DNA of 64,000 bases from Phallusia mammillata (Eukaryota; Chordata; Ascidiacea; Phlebobranchia; Ascidiidae), in NCBI GenBank assembly GCA_003260075.1, contig QLIY01000854.1:1-64000 (forward strand), read 5' to 3'. A program made the translations under genes and the position numbers. The notes under the pieces are model-generated. The model was given only the letters and a program-made list of their open reading frames with translations, was not told the origin of the DNA and did no database searches. This document shows, piece after piece, positions 11,098 to 22,800 of the stretch (its first letter is position 1; each line of letters opens with the position of its first letter).

Positions 11098-12506
11098 ATG
11101 GAGAAAAACAAGCTGTTTGTTGGCAACCTGCCATATAGTGAAACTGAATCATCAATTACCCCTTTCTTTGAAGAGTTTGGTCCAGTGGAGGATGTTGTGA
11201 TTGTGCGTGACCGCAACTCTGGAGATTCACGGGGTTTTGGATTTATTACTTACACCAATGAAAGTGATGCTGAGCAGGCAAAAAAAGAGCTCAATGCAAA
11301 GGAGTATAATGGAAGAAAGTTGACAGTTCGTGAAGCAACGCCTAAACGTGGCGGCGGCGGCGGTGGTGGTGGGGGTTATGGAGGTGGCGGTGGTGGGGGT
11401 TATAGAGGTGGTGGTGGTGGTTATGGAGGGGGAGGGGGCTACAGAGGTGACGGCGGCTATGGAGGGGGAGGATATGGTGGGGGTGGTGGAGGACAATATA
11501 ATGATGGCGGCGGCTATGGAGGAGGGGGATATGGTGGAGGTGGTGGTGGATATGGAAGAAGTAAATTCAATTTTTTTGTTTTGGTCTGTTTTACATTATG
11601 AAAAAGTTCTTACTTTATATTATGACCATAGAATTTTCAAGACTATACTAAGTAGCAATGGAATACAATTTAAAAAATAATATTAAGTGCAATTTAAATG
11701 TTTAATTGAATTTTTACAGCCAAATTTTAAAATCTGTCACAAACTGTGACAAAATTTAACAACCCGATGTATGGCTAAAAAAAGTCCAATTACAGTTGTT
11801 TAACCTTTTTTTTAAAAAAATGGCTAAGTTAGTGGTGCATGTACTTTATAATTAAATATAAAAGATAATTAGAACCTTGCCCTGAGATAATGTCTAGCTC
11901 TTACTCACAATTTGAACAAAAGCAAATAGTTTTACCCACATATATCTTATCTTTTATCAGGGCCATCAACCACCAGTAAATCAGTTAGTATATCCCAACC
12001 CATATAGAATACCCTGTCACTAGGAAACCTTCTTTGTCTAAATGTCTTAAATGCCAAGTGGAATAGTTCACGAGGTACATAGAAAAACCACGGAGAAACA
12101 ACTCCACAGAGTTTTTTGTGTGTTTGAAATGGGAGGTAAGATGCCCTGACAATCAATAAACTCTGTATATTTATTTTTATGTATATATAACCAAATATTT
12201 GTATGTGTAGCAATGTTTGCTTTATATAATGCAGACATGTATCGACTTACATACCATGTTTGCACAAAACTGTTACTTATCATAATAGAGAAAGTTATAC
12301 ACCATTATCCAATTTATTCTTTGTTAGTGATTTATATTGGTTCAGTATTCAGTAGGGTTAAAAAACATAAATAAAAAATATACTTGTTTTGGTTTTCCAC
12401 AACAACTTTATTTTTTGTAACAGGTAGTGGCGGCGGAGGTGGCTACAGAGGTGGTGGAGGTGGAGGTGGAGGTCATTATCAAAATGATGGATATGCCGAC
12501 TATTAG
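11098..12506 (+). CDS. Glycine-rich RRM RNA-binding protein (CIRBP/RBM3-like)
   Basis: An RNA-binding protein of the cold-inducible CIRBP/RBM3 and plant GRP class, expected in nucleus and cytoplasm. Two exons (11098-11560 and 12424-12506) join in phase to give 181 residues. One N-terminal RRM (about residues 4-80) has RNP2 LFVGNL and RNP1 RGFGFITY. The rest is a low-complexity tail of GGYGGGG and GGYRGGG repeats with Arg and Tyr (RGG-like, likely to phase-separate), ending HYQNDGYADY. I take the ATG at 11098; a GTG two codons upstream is not needed. Skipping the splice would add a different tail and a stop at 11599-11601, so an alternative end is possible. It resembles the ascidian glycine-rich protein known as GRP1, but that identity is not certain. 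Confidence 0.9.
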
Positions 12507-13022
12507 CCTTGATTCATTCTGCAAGTGTAAAGCATAGCAATAACGCTCCCTTGACTGAACACCAAATGCTGTTTCATCTGACAACTGTTTTGTAACTACG
12601 GTGGCCAACCTTATGAGCAAAATGCTTTTAACATGTCTTGTATTTTTTATTTCATGCTCAGTTTTGGGAGATGTGTTTTGTGCTTTGGCGCTGTTGAGAA
12701 AAAATGTTATGAAAAGTCATTTTGCAGTGAATACAGACAAATCGTGTACATTTTTTACTGTGCTGTGTGTGTTATTCTTGTTACAGGCTTTTAGACAGTA
12801 GAACCAGTAAGTTTCCTACCTCTGAAATACGGTTTACATTTTTTTTAACTAGGTATACATTGGTTTATGCTGCTATGGTAGTAATTAATTAAAAAAAACG
12901 TTCTTTAAAAGGTCGTGTAAAACTAGATGAAATGCAGACTTTAAACGGCCAGGTCAATTTCTTTAAATTTTCTGTGTTGTTTTCGAATCGACAGGAAGGG
13001 CACGTGCTTTGTATTTTTTATT
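12507..13022. other. 3' region of the RRM gene
   Basis: Probably 3' UTR plus intergenic DNA. A 66-codon open frame at 12601-12801 has no family resemblance and sits where a UTR is expected, so I do not call it. Confidence 0.4.
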
Positions 13023-13435
13023 GGGCTCCTCTAAAATACGCAATCTACTTATAAAACGTATGCAACTTTTAAAAATGTGGACGGTTCGGGCTTTTAGGGT
13101 CAGGTTGAGGGTTTATAATAAAAATAACACTATAATTTAGTTTTTGAAGTCCAGTTTAGGCTTAATATTCACATGTGTGTTGAGAGTGTCAGAGTGGTAC
13201 TAAATACCGTATGGTGCCGCATGTTAACACTTGTAAGAAAATTAAGCCCAAAAGGTATCTGAGATTAAATTATATAGTTATTTTTGTTATAAACCCTCAC
13301 CCTGACCAGGAAATTATAATNGTTATAAACCCTCACCCTGACCCTAATAGCCCTGCCCCTAACCGTCAACATCTTAGTTAGTTTTTTTTTAGTAGATTGC
13401 GTAAATTGCGTAGATTGCGTATTTTGGAGTAGCCC
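13023..13435. mobile_element. MITE with TIR GGGCT(A/C)CTCCAAAATACGCAATCTAC and 9-bp target duplication
   Basis: The left end GGGCTCCTCTAAAATACGCA and the right end TGCGTATTTTGGAGTAGCCC are inverted repeats. The flanks TTTTTTATT (13014-13022 and 13436-13444) match over 9 bp, although the sequence is simple. Inside, GTTATAAACCCTCACCCTGACC occurs twice (from about 13288 and from 13322), with the window's only N at 13321 just before the second copy. Near the right end GTA(G/A)ATTGCGTA is repeated three times. A 9-bp duplication would fit a Mutator-like element better than hAT. Confidence 0.7.
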
Positions 13436-13482
13436 TTTTTTATTTAGTGACAGAGTCCAATTTCGGTGTTATTGTGAATATT

Positions 13483-14024
13483 ATGAAACGTCTGATTCGA
13501 CGAGCCAAGATTAAAAAAGCTTTGCACAAGAATTTGAAATCTGCAAAATTAACAAAGGATCTTGATTTGTTGGTAAAGTATTGTTTGAAATTTTGTTTAA
13601 ACTCGTACAGTTTATACTAAAGTTTTTGTGTCCGTTTTAAAAACTGTATTATGCTAATTAGGCATTGCTTTATTATTTTTGATCTGGTTCTTGTGATATT
13701 TTAGGTATGGCTTGACTCCATCATTTTTATCAAGCAATTGGTAAAGGACGTGGATTCACAAGCTAAAGAGAAAAGGTCACAGGTGATCGAGGCAAAAGAC
13801 GTTAAACAGGTTTCAAAGGTATTGAACAATGCACTAAAACATAAATTTGTTGGCTAGATTGTCTTCCTGTTTTACTCTCTAATTAACAATTTATAACAGT
13901 CATAGACATTAACCAATTGTTGAAAAATGATTTTTTTTCCAAGTGCTTTTTTTCTAAAAGTTTTGAGGCATGTGATGAAATGCTTTCTGATTCCTAGAAA
14001 ATTCTTCGTGCACATCGGTTATAA
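13483..14024 (+). CDS. CENPW: Centromere protein W (CENP-W)
   Basis: CENP-W is a small histone-fold protein. It pairs with CENP-T in the constitutive centromere-associated network and links centromeric DNA to the outer kinetochore. Three exons (13483-13572, 13705-13818, 13998-14024), all phase 0, give 76 residues; human CENP-W has 88. Aligned landmarks are the basic N-terminus MKRLIRRAKIKKALHK, the helix LDLLVWLDSIIFIKQLVKD (human GDLLVHLNCLLFVHRLAEE), the segment RSQVIEAKDVKQVSKKIL (human KCRVINKEHVLAAAKVIL) and the end RAHRL. The stop is 2 nt before the HAUS2 start codon, so the two genes probably share one primary transcript. Confidence 0.9.
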
Positions 14025-14027
14025 GCA
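14022..14027 (+). promoter_or_regulatory. Putative spliced-leader acceptor overlapping the CENPW stop codon
   Basis: The stop TAA (14022-14024) is followed by G, making an AG dinucleotide at 14024-14025, with the HAUS2 ATG at 14027. Ascidian operons are known to have almost no spacer, with trans-splicing to the downstream gene near its start. The role of this AG is inference; other acceptors upstream are possible. Confidence 0.5.
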
Positions 14028-15182
14028 TGGAACACACAGAAAGTTATAAAACATCTCCTAACCCCTGGGTCAAGTCAACACACCATCCTCTTGATGACAT
14101 GATCGCAATTTGCAATTCAGCAATGCCAAATAAAGTCAAGGTTTTTGTATTACTTTTTACATGCTAAACTTTAGAAAAACATTTGCTATAAAATGAGTGT
14201 AATGTACACATGCTATTTGTCACTATTTTCAGATAAAATTGAGGTAATCAAGTTTTAATGCACATGTTGTTTCATGACAAACTTCTCTTGTTGCATGAGC
14301 AGAGCCATGAAGAAAATCACAACATTACAGTCGATGGACAATATTTACGGATGCTTCAGGAACTGTCCCATGTTGCTGCTGACATTAAAATAACAAGAAA
14401 AACACTTTTAAAACTGGAGCTACATAAAGCATGTTGTGATCTTACTGAGGCAGATTCATTGGAATGCAAGCTTAAAGATGTTGGATTACTGACTGAAGAT
14501 CTTGAGACAGTAATCAAGAGTCAAGAAAAATTGCGACAGTGTTTGCAAACACCATATCAAAGCAATCAGATGATCATTGAAGCTCAGTATCACACACATG
14601 CACTGGAGTTGTTTAAAAACATATGTAAGCCACACTTTTTATTACAAAACTAATGGTTAAAAAATAGTGTTATTTTGAAAACTTTTTAGGGGATTTTGGC
14701 TGTTTATGACATTGCATTCAGTTGTGTTTTAAATTAAAACAGGCAACAGTGCGTTCCACTGTAAAAGCACATTCCCTAAAGCAGTAGTTCTCAAACTGTT
14801 TGTCGCGACAGCCTGGTGTGTTGTGTCAATTTTCCAAGGGCGTCGCAGAATAGTTCCGTTTCATGGCTTTTTGTTGTCATATCAATAAACAACTTTAATA
14901 ATAAGTTATCTCATTAACTTTTATTTGCTGGTGTGTGGCAAGTCCACAAAACTTTTCCAGAGGCGTCGCAACCAAAAAAAGTTTGAGAATCAATGGCCTA
15001 AAGTGACATGTTTGCATTTTACAGCTTTAAGTCTATCCAATCTTCATGAGCACCTCGGCACTCTTGAATGGCACCGTCACAACAACTTAGAAAGCAAATC
15101 TGTGATTGATTCTCTTCAGCTCTTGTCACAGAGATGTTTAAACCTTGTTGATGTTTCTAACACTTTGAACCTTGTAAAATGA
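14027..15182 (+). CDS. HAUS2: HAUS augmin-like complex subunit 2
   Basis: HAUS2 (Cep27) is part of the augmin complex, which recruits gamma-tubulin to existing spindle microtubules for branching nucleation. Exons 14027-14140, 14303-14624 and 15025-15182 give 197 residues (human 235). The N-terminus has SPNPWVKSTHHPLDD (human NPWDPAS). Coiled coil follows with LQELSHVAADIKITRKTLL and LQTPYQSNQMIIEAQYH (human LPIEAVYHRY), then a helical end LSQRCLNLVDVSNTLNLVK. The acceptor of exon 2 was set at CAG|AGC because this keeps phase and gives the human spacing; an upstream acceptor would meet a stop. The last intron carries a small hAT MITE. AATAAA at 15225-15230 is the likely polyadenylation signal. 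Confidence 0.82.
14782..14995. mobile_element. hAT-type MITE in HAUS2 intron, 214 bp
   Basis: Starts CAGTAGTTCTCAAACTG, ends AGTTTGAGAATCAATG, and is flanked by the 8-bp duplication CCCTAAAG / GCCTAAAG (7 of 8). Its ends match those of the 780-bp element at 61516-62295 in the opposite orientation (shared GGCGTCGCAGAATA and TTTTCCAGAGGCGTCGCAAC-like parts). It is therefore an internally deleted copy of that family. Confidence 0.82.
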
Positions 15183-15532
15183 TTTCAAGAAGTGTCACCA
15201 AATAGATTTATTTTCAGTCAATGAAATAAAAGATCATACATCTGTTATATATGAGTGCTTGTATTGAAAATGACCACTTAAATGATAACTTGTATGTAGA
15301 GAGAACACACAAACTGTAGTTATCCATCTCATCTTAAGTATATACTTATGTGACTTCATTTCAATTGTTATATATGTTGTATTACAGTTTGTCATACTTT
15401 TGTGTAAAGATTTGTTTTTTGCAGTTTTGTATGTGCATAATCATTTAAACTTGTGTATTTTTTAGGTTTATGTAGGATGGTTTTACTGTTGATTACTGAA
15501 ATATCGAAACTTGTGACATAAATTGCTGTGAA
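15183..15532. other. HAUS2 3' UTR / ATG5 upstream region
   Basis: AT-rich with a polyadenylation signal at 15225-15230. ATG5 must have its own promoter or 5' leader in the remaining 300 bases. No further feature seen. Confidence 0.45.
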
Positions 15533-16324
15533 ATGTCTGCAATATCAAAAAAGCTTTGGGAGGGCAAACTTCCAGTTTGCTTTGAGTTGGCAAGTCATGA
15601 AGTGGACTGCCCTACAGAACCAGGAATGCTGTATCTCATGGTTGCAAGAACATCTTATCTGACAATGTTTTCACAGCAAATTGAGGAGTTTTTTAACAAT
15701 TACATTAATCTAAAACAGAAAGATGAAGTGTGGTTCGAGTACAATGGTTCTCCTCTGCGATGGCATTACCCATGTGGTGTGTTGTTTGATTTGCTGTGCA
15801 ACCCTGCCACAGACTTGCCATGGAGTATCACTGTGCATTTTCAAAACTTTCCTTCGGATGTACTTTTGCGCTGCCCAGGTGATAATGCTATCGAGTCAAA
15901 CTACATGATGACCTTAAAAGAAGCAGACCAAATCAAGCACAAAGGTCAAGTTATCAGCAACATGAGCCGTAACCAGCATATGCAACTGTGGCATGGCATT
16001 AGGTCAGAAAATTTTGATGAGTTTTGGACAATTAATAAAAAGTTCATGGAAGGTTTTGAAGGGCTGTGCACTTTTCGAAACATTCCTGTTCGCGTTTATT
16101 TTCAAGAAAAATTGTTACAGCGACAATTTGCGGCAGAAGAAACAACTTTAGAAACAGCGCTGAACAATTTTTTCCCTAACTCTTTTTCTCAGGATCAACA
16201 AACAATGAAAGTTGTAATTCAGGGCATTTCTCCACCCCTATCATCTTCCTTGCAATGGTTAAGTGAGAATTTAAGTTATGCTGATAACTTTTTGCACATT
16301 TGTGTTCATTCTATACCAGTGTGA
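15533..16324 (+). CDS. ATG5: Autophagy protein 5 (ATG5), single exon
   Basis: ATG5 is covalently joined to ATG12. With ATG16L it acts as the E3-like factor that places LC3/Atg8 on phosphatidylethanolamine of the growing autophagosome. The uninterrupted frame of 263 residues compares with 275 in human and aligns end to end. Landmarks are EVWFEYNGSPLRWHYPCGVL (first ubiquitin-like fold), LPWSITVHFQNFP, LKEADQIKHKGQVI, IPVRVYFQE and LQWLSENLSYADNFLHICVH at the end of the second ubiquitin-like fold. Lys129 in LKEAD is the counterpart of the human ATG12 acceptor Lys130. The start ATG gives the expected N-terminal helix. The gene has no intron, unlike its neighbours. Confidence 0.96.
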   Translation: MSAISKKLWEGKLPVCFELASHEVDCPTEPGMLYLMVARTSYLTMFSQQIEEFFNNYINLKQKDEVWFEYNGSPLRWHYPCGVLFDLLCNPATDLPWSITVHFQNFPSDVLLRCPGDNAIESNYMMTLKEADQIKHKGQVISNMSRNQHMQLWHGIRSENFDEFWTINKKFMEGFEGLCTFRNIPVRVYFQEKLLQRQFAAEETTLETALNNFFPNSFSQDQQTMKVVIQGISPPLSSSLQWLSENLSYADNFLHICVHSIPV

Positions 16325-16833
16325 GAAGCACCTAATGAAATATGTCATGTTTAAAGATATATATATGTTGTGTGTGTATGTTTGTTTTTGTACCGCAGCA
16401 TTGGACTTGAAATGTTTTGGCATGAATCAGTGTCAATGTATGTAGTCAAGAGTAAAACAAAATTTTGATGATTTATATAAAACAACAAGCAACAGGATAT
16501 ATTTTGGCTAAAAAAATGAATGTTAGATACAGAACAAGTTTTTGCAAACTTGTATATGACAATCACTTTGTAAAAATACATGTAATTATGGATTTTCCTC
16601 ATAAACAATTGAGAAATGCTTTTAGGCCCATGTTTTGCATTTGTGTATTTAAACAGATCATAACAAATATTTGCCTTTATATGTAGAAAATAATTTCAAG
16701 CACTATCCTTACATTGTACTGCTTTTCTTTGTGGACCTTTCTATATTTGCAATATTTCTTGGTTTGTCATGATATATTTTCTGTGTCGAAAAGGTTAATG
16801 TAAACTAAGCATTTAAAGCTTTTGTTTGTGGCA
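16325..16833. other. ATG5 3' UTR and TSR1 upstream region
   Basis: AT-rich with short TATA and GTGT runs near 16360-16380. No coding signal that I can support. Confidence 0.4.
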
Positions 16834-19800
16834 ATGGCTGTAACTGGAATAAGCCACAAAGCTGGGCTATGGAAACAACAAAATAAGTCACACAAAACTG
16901 GGAGGCACAGAAGCAAAGGACAAATAGATGTACAGAACAAAGGTATTTATGTAAAAAAAAACTTCCCCGAAATGCTGAATCAATAAATGGCTTGTGGTGT
17001 ATGTAAACCAGAAATATAGTGTAAAGCCACTTTTCTGGTGCCATCAACAAATTTGGTTGTGGATAATGCTGAAGTTAAGAGAAGGCCAACTTTTTGTTTA
17101 ACAGGTAGAGTCAGTGTAAAGAACCTGTCGACAAAACAAAGAAAAGTCTTACAAAAAGCCTCTCGAAGAAATCGCAGTCAACAAATAAGATCTTTAAAAC
17201 GTGAAGAGGTAAAATACTTCTAATCATGTTAAACCTATGCTGTTTTTGAACTTACACCAACAAACTCTCATAAACCTGATAATAAAGACAAATACACCTT
17301 GAAGGAGGTGTTAGTTCTCGCTTAACTGGCTATTACTTAAATATGATTTATCATCATCTAATTTATGACCGTTTGTTGTACTTAAAATGTCTTTTTTAGG
17401 TTTTAAACAGAAAGAGGTTAATTGGAACAGGTCAAAGCCCCCCACATTTGGTCACCCTAATTCCTTTGCATGAATCAGTTGATGTAAAAGAGCTTTCTGC
17501 TGCCATCCAGTGTTGTGATGAAGAATCAAGTCCAAGTTTTGCTCCTCTTTCTACTGGAGGTTTTACAATCAACTTACCTCGACTAAAGCATAGATACCAG
17601 GTTTGACAAATATAGGTTAATAATAAATTATAGCAAGAGCTTCAGTTAAAAACAGAATATATGCTCGCCTTCCATCACTATTTTTATGTTTAATCCAAAG
17701 TCCAAGTTTTGACAACACATTTTTTTTCAACAAATCACTTTTACTGTGTAACTATTTTATTACTCTGTACTACATAAAACACAATGCAGCTGTGTGCCAC
17801 AAGTTTGGGCCATCAATCTTTAAGCTAAAATGTATTCTAAAAACATCTGATAATTTTTTTCTTAGATTATTCTGCCCACCTCTTCCACCATCAGTGATGT
17901 CCTTAATTGTGTAAGAGTTACAGACTCTGTTGTGTTTCTTATTGGTTGCAATGACAATTGTATGGATAAAGTTGGGGTCCAGTTGCTTGAGTGTTTGATC
18001 GCACAAGGCCTGCCAGCTTCAGGTGAGTAAAATAAAAATTCAATAAAAAGTCTTGACAAAGTATGGTATGCTACTTATTAATGTGAAGAACAGTGCATTA
18101 CAAAAGACCTGTCTTAGTTTAACTCTAGTTCTGCAGCTGGACATAAGAATGAAATCAAGTCACAGGTTTCAGGACATAGTAAATGTGCTGTCATCTATCA
18201 ATAAAAAAAACATCAAAATTAAAAAAGGCCATGAATTTTTTGTTTTTGACTCTAACTGATTTTAGCCACAAACAAAATTATTGCAAGTTGTGACTAAAAA
18301 TTTTCAGAGAACCATGGCTCTGCGGCGTCTTATAAAGTTTGTATATATAATTAGTTTGTGCAAGTTTGTGTAGGTTAGAGAACCAGTTTTTACTGCCCTT
18401 AGCTAAAAAATTATCTACTTACTGGTTTCGGGTCATGTACCACTGCCCCAATTACAAAAATGTTGTGGCCCATTCTATTTTTCAGTGTTTGTGTAAAGTA
18501 AGCATACACAACAAGGACTTGGTTTAAAATTGTTGCTTTAAAACTATGACATAAATTGTTATCAGATAACCATTAACCTCTTTTAGCAAATATGCAACTA
18601 TCTCCAGACCACTTGTGGTACATGGAGCTTTGAATTTAAAGGTATTGGAATTTTGTACAAATTCAGCGTTTTTTGTTCAGTTTTCTATGTGCAAGGAATC
18701 GACAAAATGCCAATAAAACAAAGAAGTTCAACCAAGAAGGAAATTACAAAACAGATTGAGCAATACATGTCCGCTCCAAAACTTTTAACAGTTGACACAC
18801 CACAAGAAACATTAAATCTGCTTCGATGTGTAAGTTTTACCTAATAAAGTCTACACATTGTGTTTCTAAGTAGCCAACTGATAGAAAATGCATGGATAAC
18901 CCGCTCTTCTAATTTTGATACAATAAAGTAGCCAAAAGCAATAAGTGTTTTAATTTGTACATTTAGGCTTTAGTTACAGTAAGTTTGTCTCAGTAGCAAA
19001 CTTCAAATGTAAAAAACCCATATGTCTTGTATTGTTAACAGGTCGGCGAAATGAAACATCGAGGAATAGGAATGAGAAGTGGTCGCTCCTATATGTTGGT
19101 GGAGAAATCTGAGTTTGTTTGTGAAGATAATGAAAGTACTGGTACATTAAAGGTTCGATTGTTAGGTTTTTACATGTTGCTTAGGTAATTTACTGAAAAT
19201 TAGTTGACAACTGTTTGAAGGATTAACTTTGGAGGCTATACCATATAAACATGTGAGCAGTTGATGCTCACATGAAAAAGGTTGAACATTTTTTTGTTTT
19301 TACGTTATTAGATATCTGGTCATGTTCGAGGATCAAGGTTAGATGTGAATAAGCTCGTTCATCTTGTTGGTTGGGGAGATTTCCAAATTCAACAAATAGA
19401 AAAAATAGCGGAACATTGTCCATGGAAAATGTCAAAAAATAGAAATCAGAATAATGAAATGTCCACAGATGAAAAAATGGTAAAAATAGAAATTGTCATG
19501 TGAAGATTACTTAAGGTTTACTGTTGAGAAACTGATTTTTTGCTTATGCATAGGTTTTTTTTGGTTTTATGCTTATGTGATTTTTAATTGTTAATGCTGC
19601 AAAGAAAATAGCAAAAAAATAATATTTTATAGGTTTCGATCAGGGGTGAGATGTATCAGCCATTTCAATCCTTTGATGAGTTCCTGTTACCGGATCCAGC
19701 TCAGCAGCAAGATTTAACTCGAGAAGCAGAAGTCGATCCACTAGATGGAGAGCAAACCTGGCCTACAGAGGAAGAATTACGTGAAGCTGAAGGTAAGAAT

Positions 19801-22800
19801 TGTTTTGGGGCCAAACGTCGAGGAATATATGGTCAACAGTTTTGTAACTTTTATGAAATGGCAAATGCTGCCAGTCTTGGCCCAAAACTCAAGATTCATT
19901 TTACTACCAGCTTTAGACAGATGCTGATCTTATTTCCCAACTTGGCCTTTCCACTATACATTACTTCCAACAAAACTGTAAAAGCCTACATTTGTATAGG
20001 TGCCTGGCTTGATATTTTAACAAGTTTAGGGGACAAACATTCAATTTATTCCTCAGATACTTCTTCACTTCAGTCCAACAAAAAGAAACTTCAAAAGCGA
20101 GTTCCTAAGGGAACATCCGATTATCAAGCTTCATGGATTCTGGATGAAAATGAAGACTGGGAGGAAGCAAGTGGATCAGAGATAGATGAAGATGCTTTTG
20201 AAGATAGGGAAGAGTTCCAACCATGTGATGAGGAACTGTCACAGGTAATATAGGGTGACATATACACAGTCTGTGGGTGTATCTGTTTGTTCGCTTTCCT
20301 TGGCCCTGAAAAATGTGCTGAGGCGAGGTCAACATGCAAACTTTGAGGCAATCTTGTAAAGTGGTCCCAGAGTGTTACAATTTTGGCAGGGTATTTATTT
20401 TTTGAAGAAAGGCTCATTTTCAACTTGAAACCCAAAGCTCAAAAAATTCAACATGTCTGTCTAAATTTAAATTAAACAATATGTTAGGCAGATGAGGATG
20501 AAGCTGAAACTGCATCTGTGATGATGAGCGAGATGGAGGACACTGCAAGTCAGTATGATGATAAGATGGAGGATGATCAGGATCAGCTTGCTCGATTCCG
20601 AGAGCAGAGAACGAATGAGATGTTCCCTGATGAAATCGACACACCAGCTACTGTGAATGCTAGAACTAGGTGGGTTTTTATTGAAACGAAGCAAGCATTT
20701 TGAACAAGTTAAATTTACAATCCAAAATATTTAAAAACTGCTTGTCCAAGCAAAGTAATCTCTACTTGAAGATGAAATTTTAAAAGGGTTAAAGCTAAAA
20801 GCTGCAAAACGTTTTTACAAATGTGTTGTTTGAAAATAAATATGTGACATAATACATATATTATGATATCTTATGCACTGAGTACACACACTTAGCTTAG
20901 TCATAAATTTTTAAGCTTGTATCACTCATAAGGCAAACACATTTAATCGTTTATGATACTCACACCTGTATTCAGAGTTTATTCATTATATATTTTCTTT
21001 CTGGCAGATTTCAGCGATACAGAGGTTTAAAAAGTTTTCGAACGTCCCCTTGGGACCCAAAGGAAAACCTTCCTTCAGAATATGCCAGAATATTCCAGTT
21101 TCAATCATTCGAAAATATGAAAAAGAGGATTAAAAAGATGGAAACAGAAGAAAACTCATCAGTAGAGGTGCAAAAACAATCCAATCAACCATTTTTACAT
21201 TGAATAATATTTAAAACATCCTAAGAAGCAGACTCTGATCTATGTTGTGTGTAGCTAAATGCTGTTGTGTGTAGCTAAATGCTGTACTCTAGAAAGCACA
21301 GTTTTCACATTCAACATTTTTATTTAATTGTTCACAGGCTGGCACATATGTCACAGTTTATTTGAAGGATGTTCCAAAGTCATTTGTTAATCAGGCTTCC
21401 ATGTTATCGACGATCACAATGTTCAGTTTGTTTCCTCATGAACAAAAGGTAAATTTGCTTATTGGTAGGGATGGGCCGAGCCGAGCCAGAACCCGAGTAC
21501 TCGGAACCGAGCGTCGCTGTTTTTGATGCTCGGTGCTCGGCCGAGCGGGTGCACAAACTGACCCGAGCACTAAATTTGCATATTCACACTAACATTTTTG
21601 TTTAAAAGGGTATACAAGAACAAAAAAGATTGTTTATTTATATGCGTTATGATTGTGAAAAAACGCGTACTTCTAGGGCATATACAGCTTAATTAATACA
21701 CCGCTGGTGACGTAAGCGACCTTGTAACGCTAAAACTTGCATGGAATAGGGAATGTTTGTGACGTCATAATGCACCCGAGCGTGCTTGGCCGAGCACCGA
21801 GCATTAACTTGAGATGCTCGGTGCTCGACCAAACGGAACACTTGCAGTTGTGGCACATCCCTACTTATTGGTGTCCACATTTCATATGAAATCAATTCAA
21901 CAAGAGAGATTTTTGGTTGGCCTATTCATGAGCAAATTTTGGCCTATACATGCGCAAATTTAAAAAGTATAAAAAAACATTTTTAGTTGATTTTTAGATG
22001 AGTGTTCTCCACTTCGCATTGAAATCTTGCACAGAGCGTTCAATAAAAAGCAAAGATGAACTAATTTTCCATGTTGGATTTCGACAGTTTAAAGCCAGAC
22101 CACTATTTTCTCAACACACTGTCGGTAAGAGATTGGTTGCAACATGTCGTTGGTTTTACTCTATTGGCATAACCCAAAAATGTTGGATAAGTGGACTGAC
22201 TATGGTGATGTGTTTTTTAGTTCAATTACCAATAATACCAATTCAGTAAAGTACAATATGTAAAAAAATTAAGCATTTTTTCTAACCTTACTACTAGCTG
22301 TAGTTGTTAAGTAACGTTAGGGTGGAATCACAATGTCACATAAAACCACACTTTACGTTTTTAACAATGGTTAACATATTTTTCAGGTTCCAAACACAAG
22401 CTGGAGAGATTTCTCCCTACTAGCGGTGTTGTTGTGGCTTCTGTTTACGCCCCAATAACATTTCCCCCAGCAAATGTTGTTGCTTTTGTGAAGGATCCAA
22501 ATGGTAAACAACAAAAGTTTGCAACACACAATGTGGTACCTTAAAATTACTGTTGTTAATCTACATGTCACAAAATTTGGAAGGAGCGGTTGTTCATAGA
22601 CTTTGTACTTTTTTTACAAGAAAATTTGGATACTGCCATCTATGCTGGTAATAATCTTAATTCATCATTATTTTTTGCAGGTGATTTAGAACAAGTAGCC
22701 AATGGAACTTTGTTTAAAGTTGATCCAGATCGTGTTGTGGTGAAGCGAATAGTATTAAGTGGACACCCGTTCAGAATCAACAAGCGTGCTGCAACTATCC

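Noticed and set aside
11227..11496. 89-codon minus-strand frame rich in Thr/Ser/Ile
   Set aside because: Antisense of the glycine-rich repeat of the RRM gene.
12601..12801. 66-codon hydrophobic frame after the RRM gene
   Set aside because: Lies in the expected 3' UTR, with no splice context and no relatives recognised.
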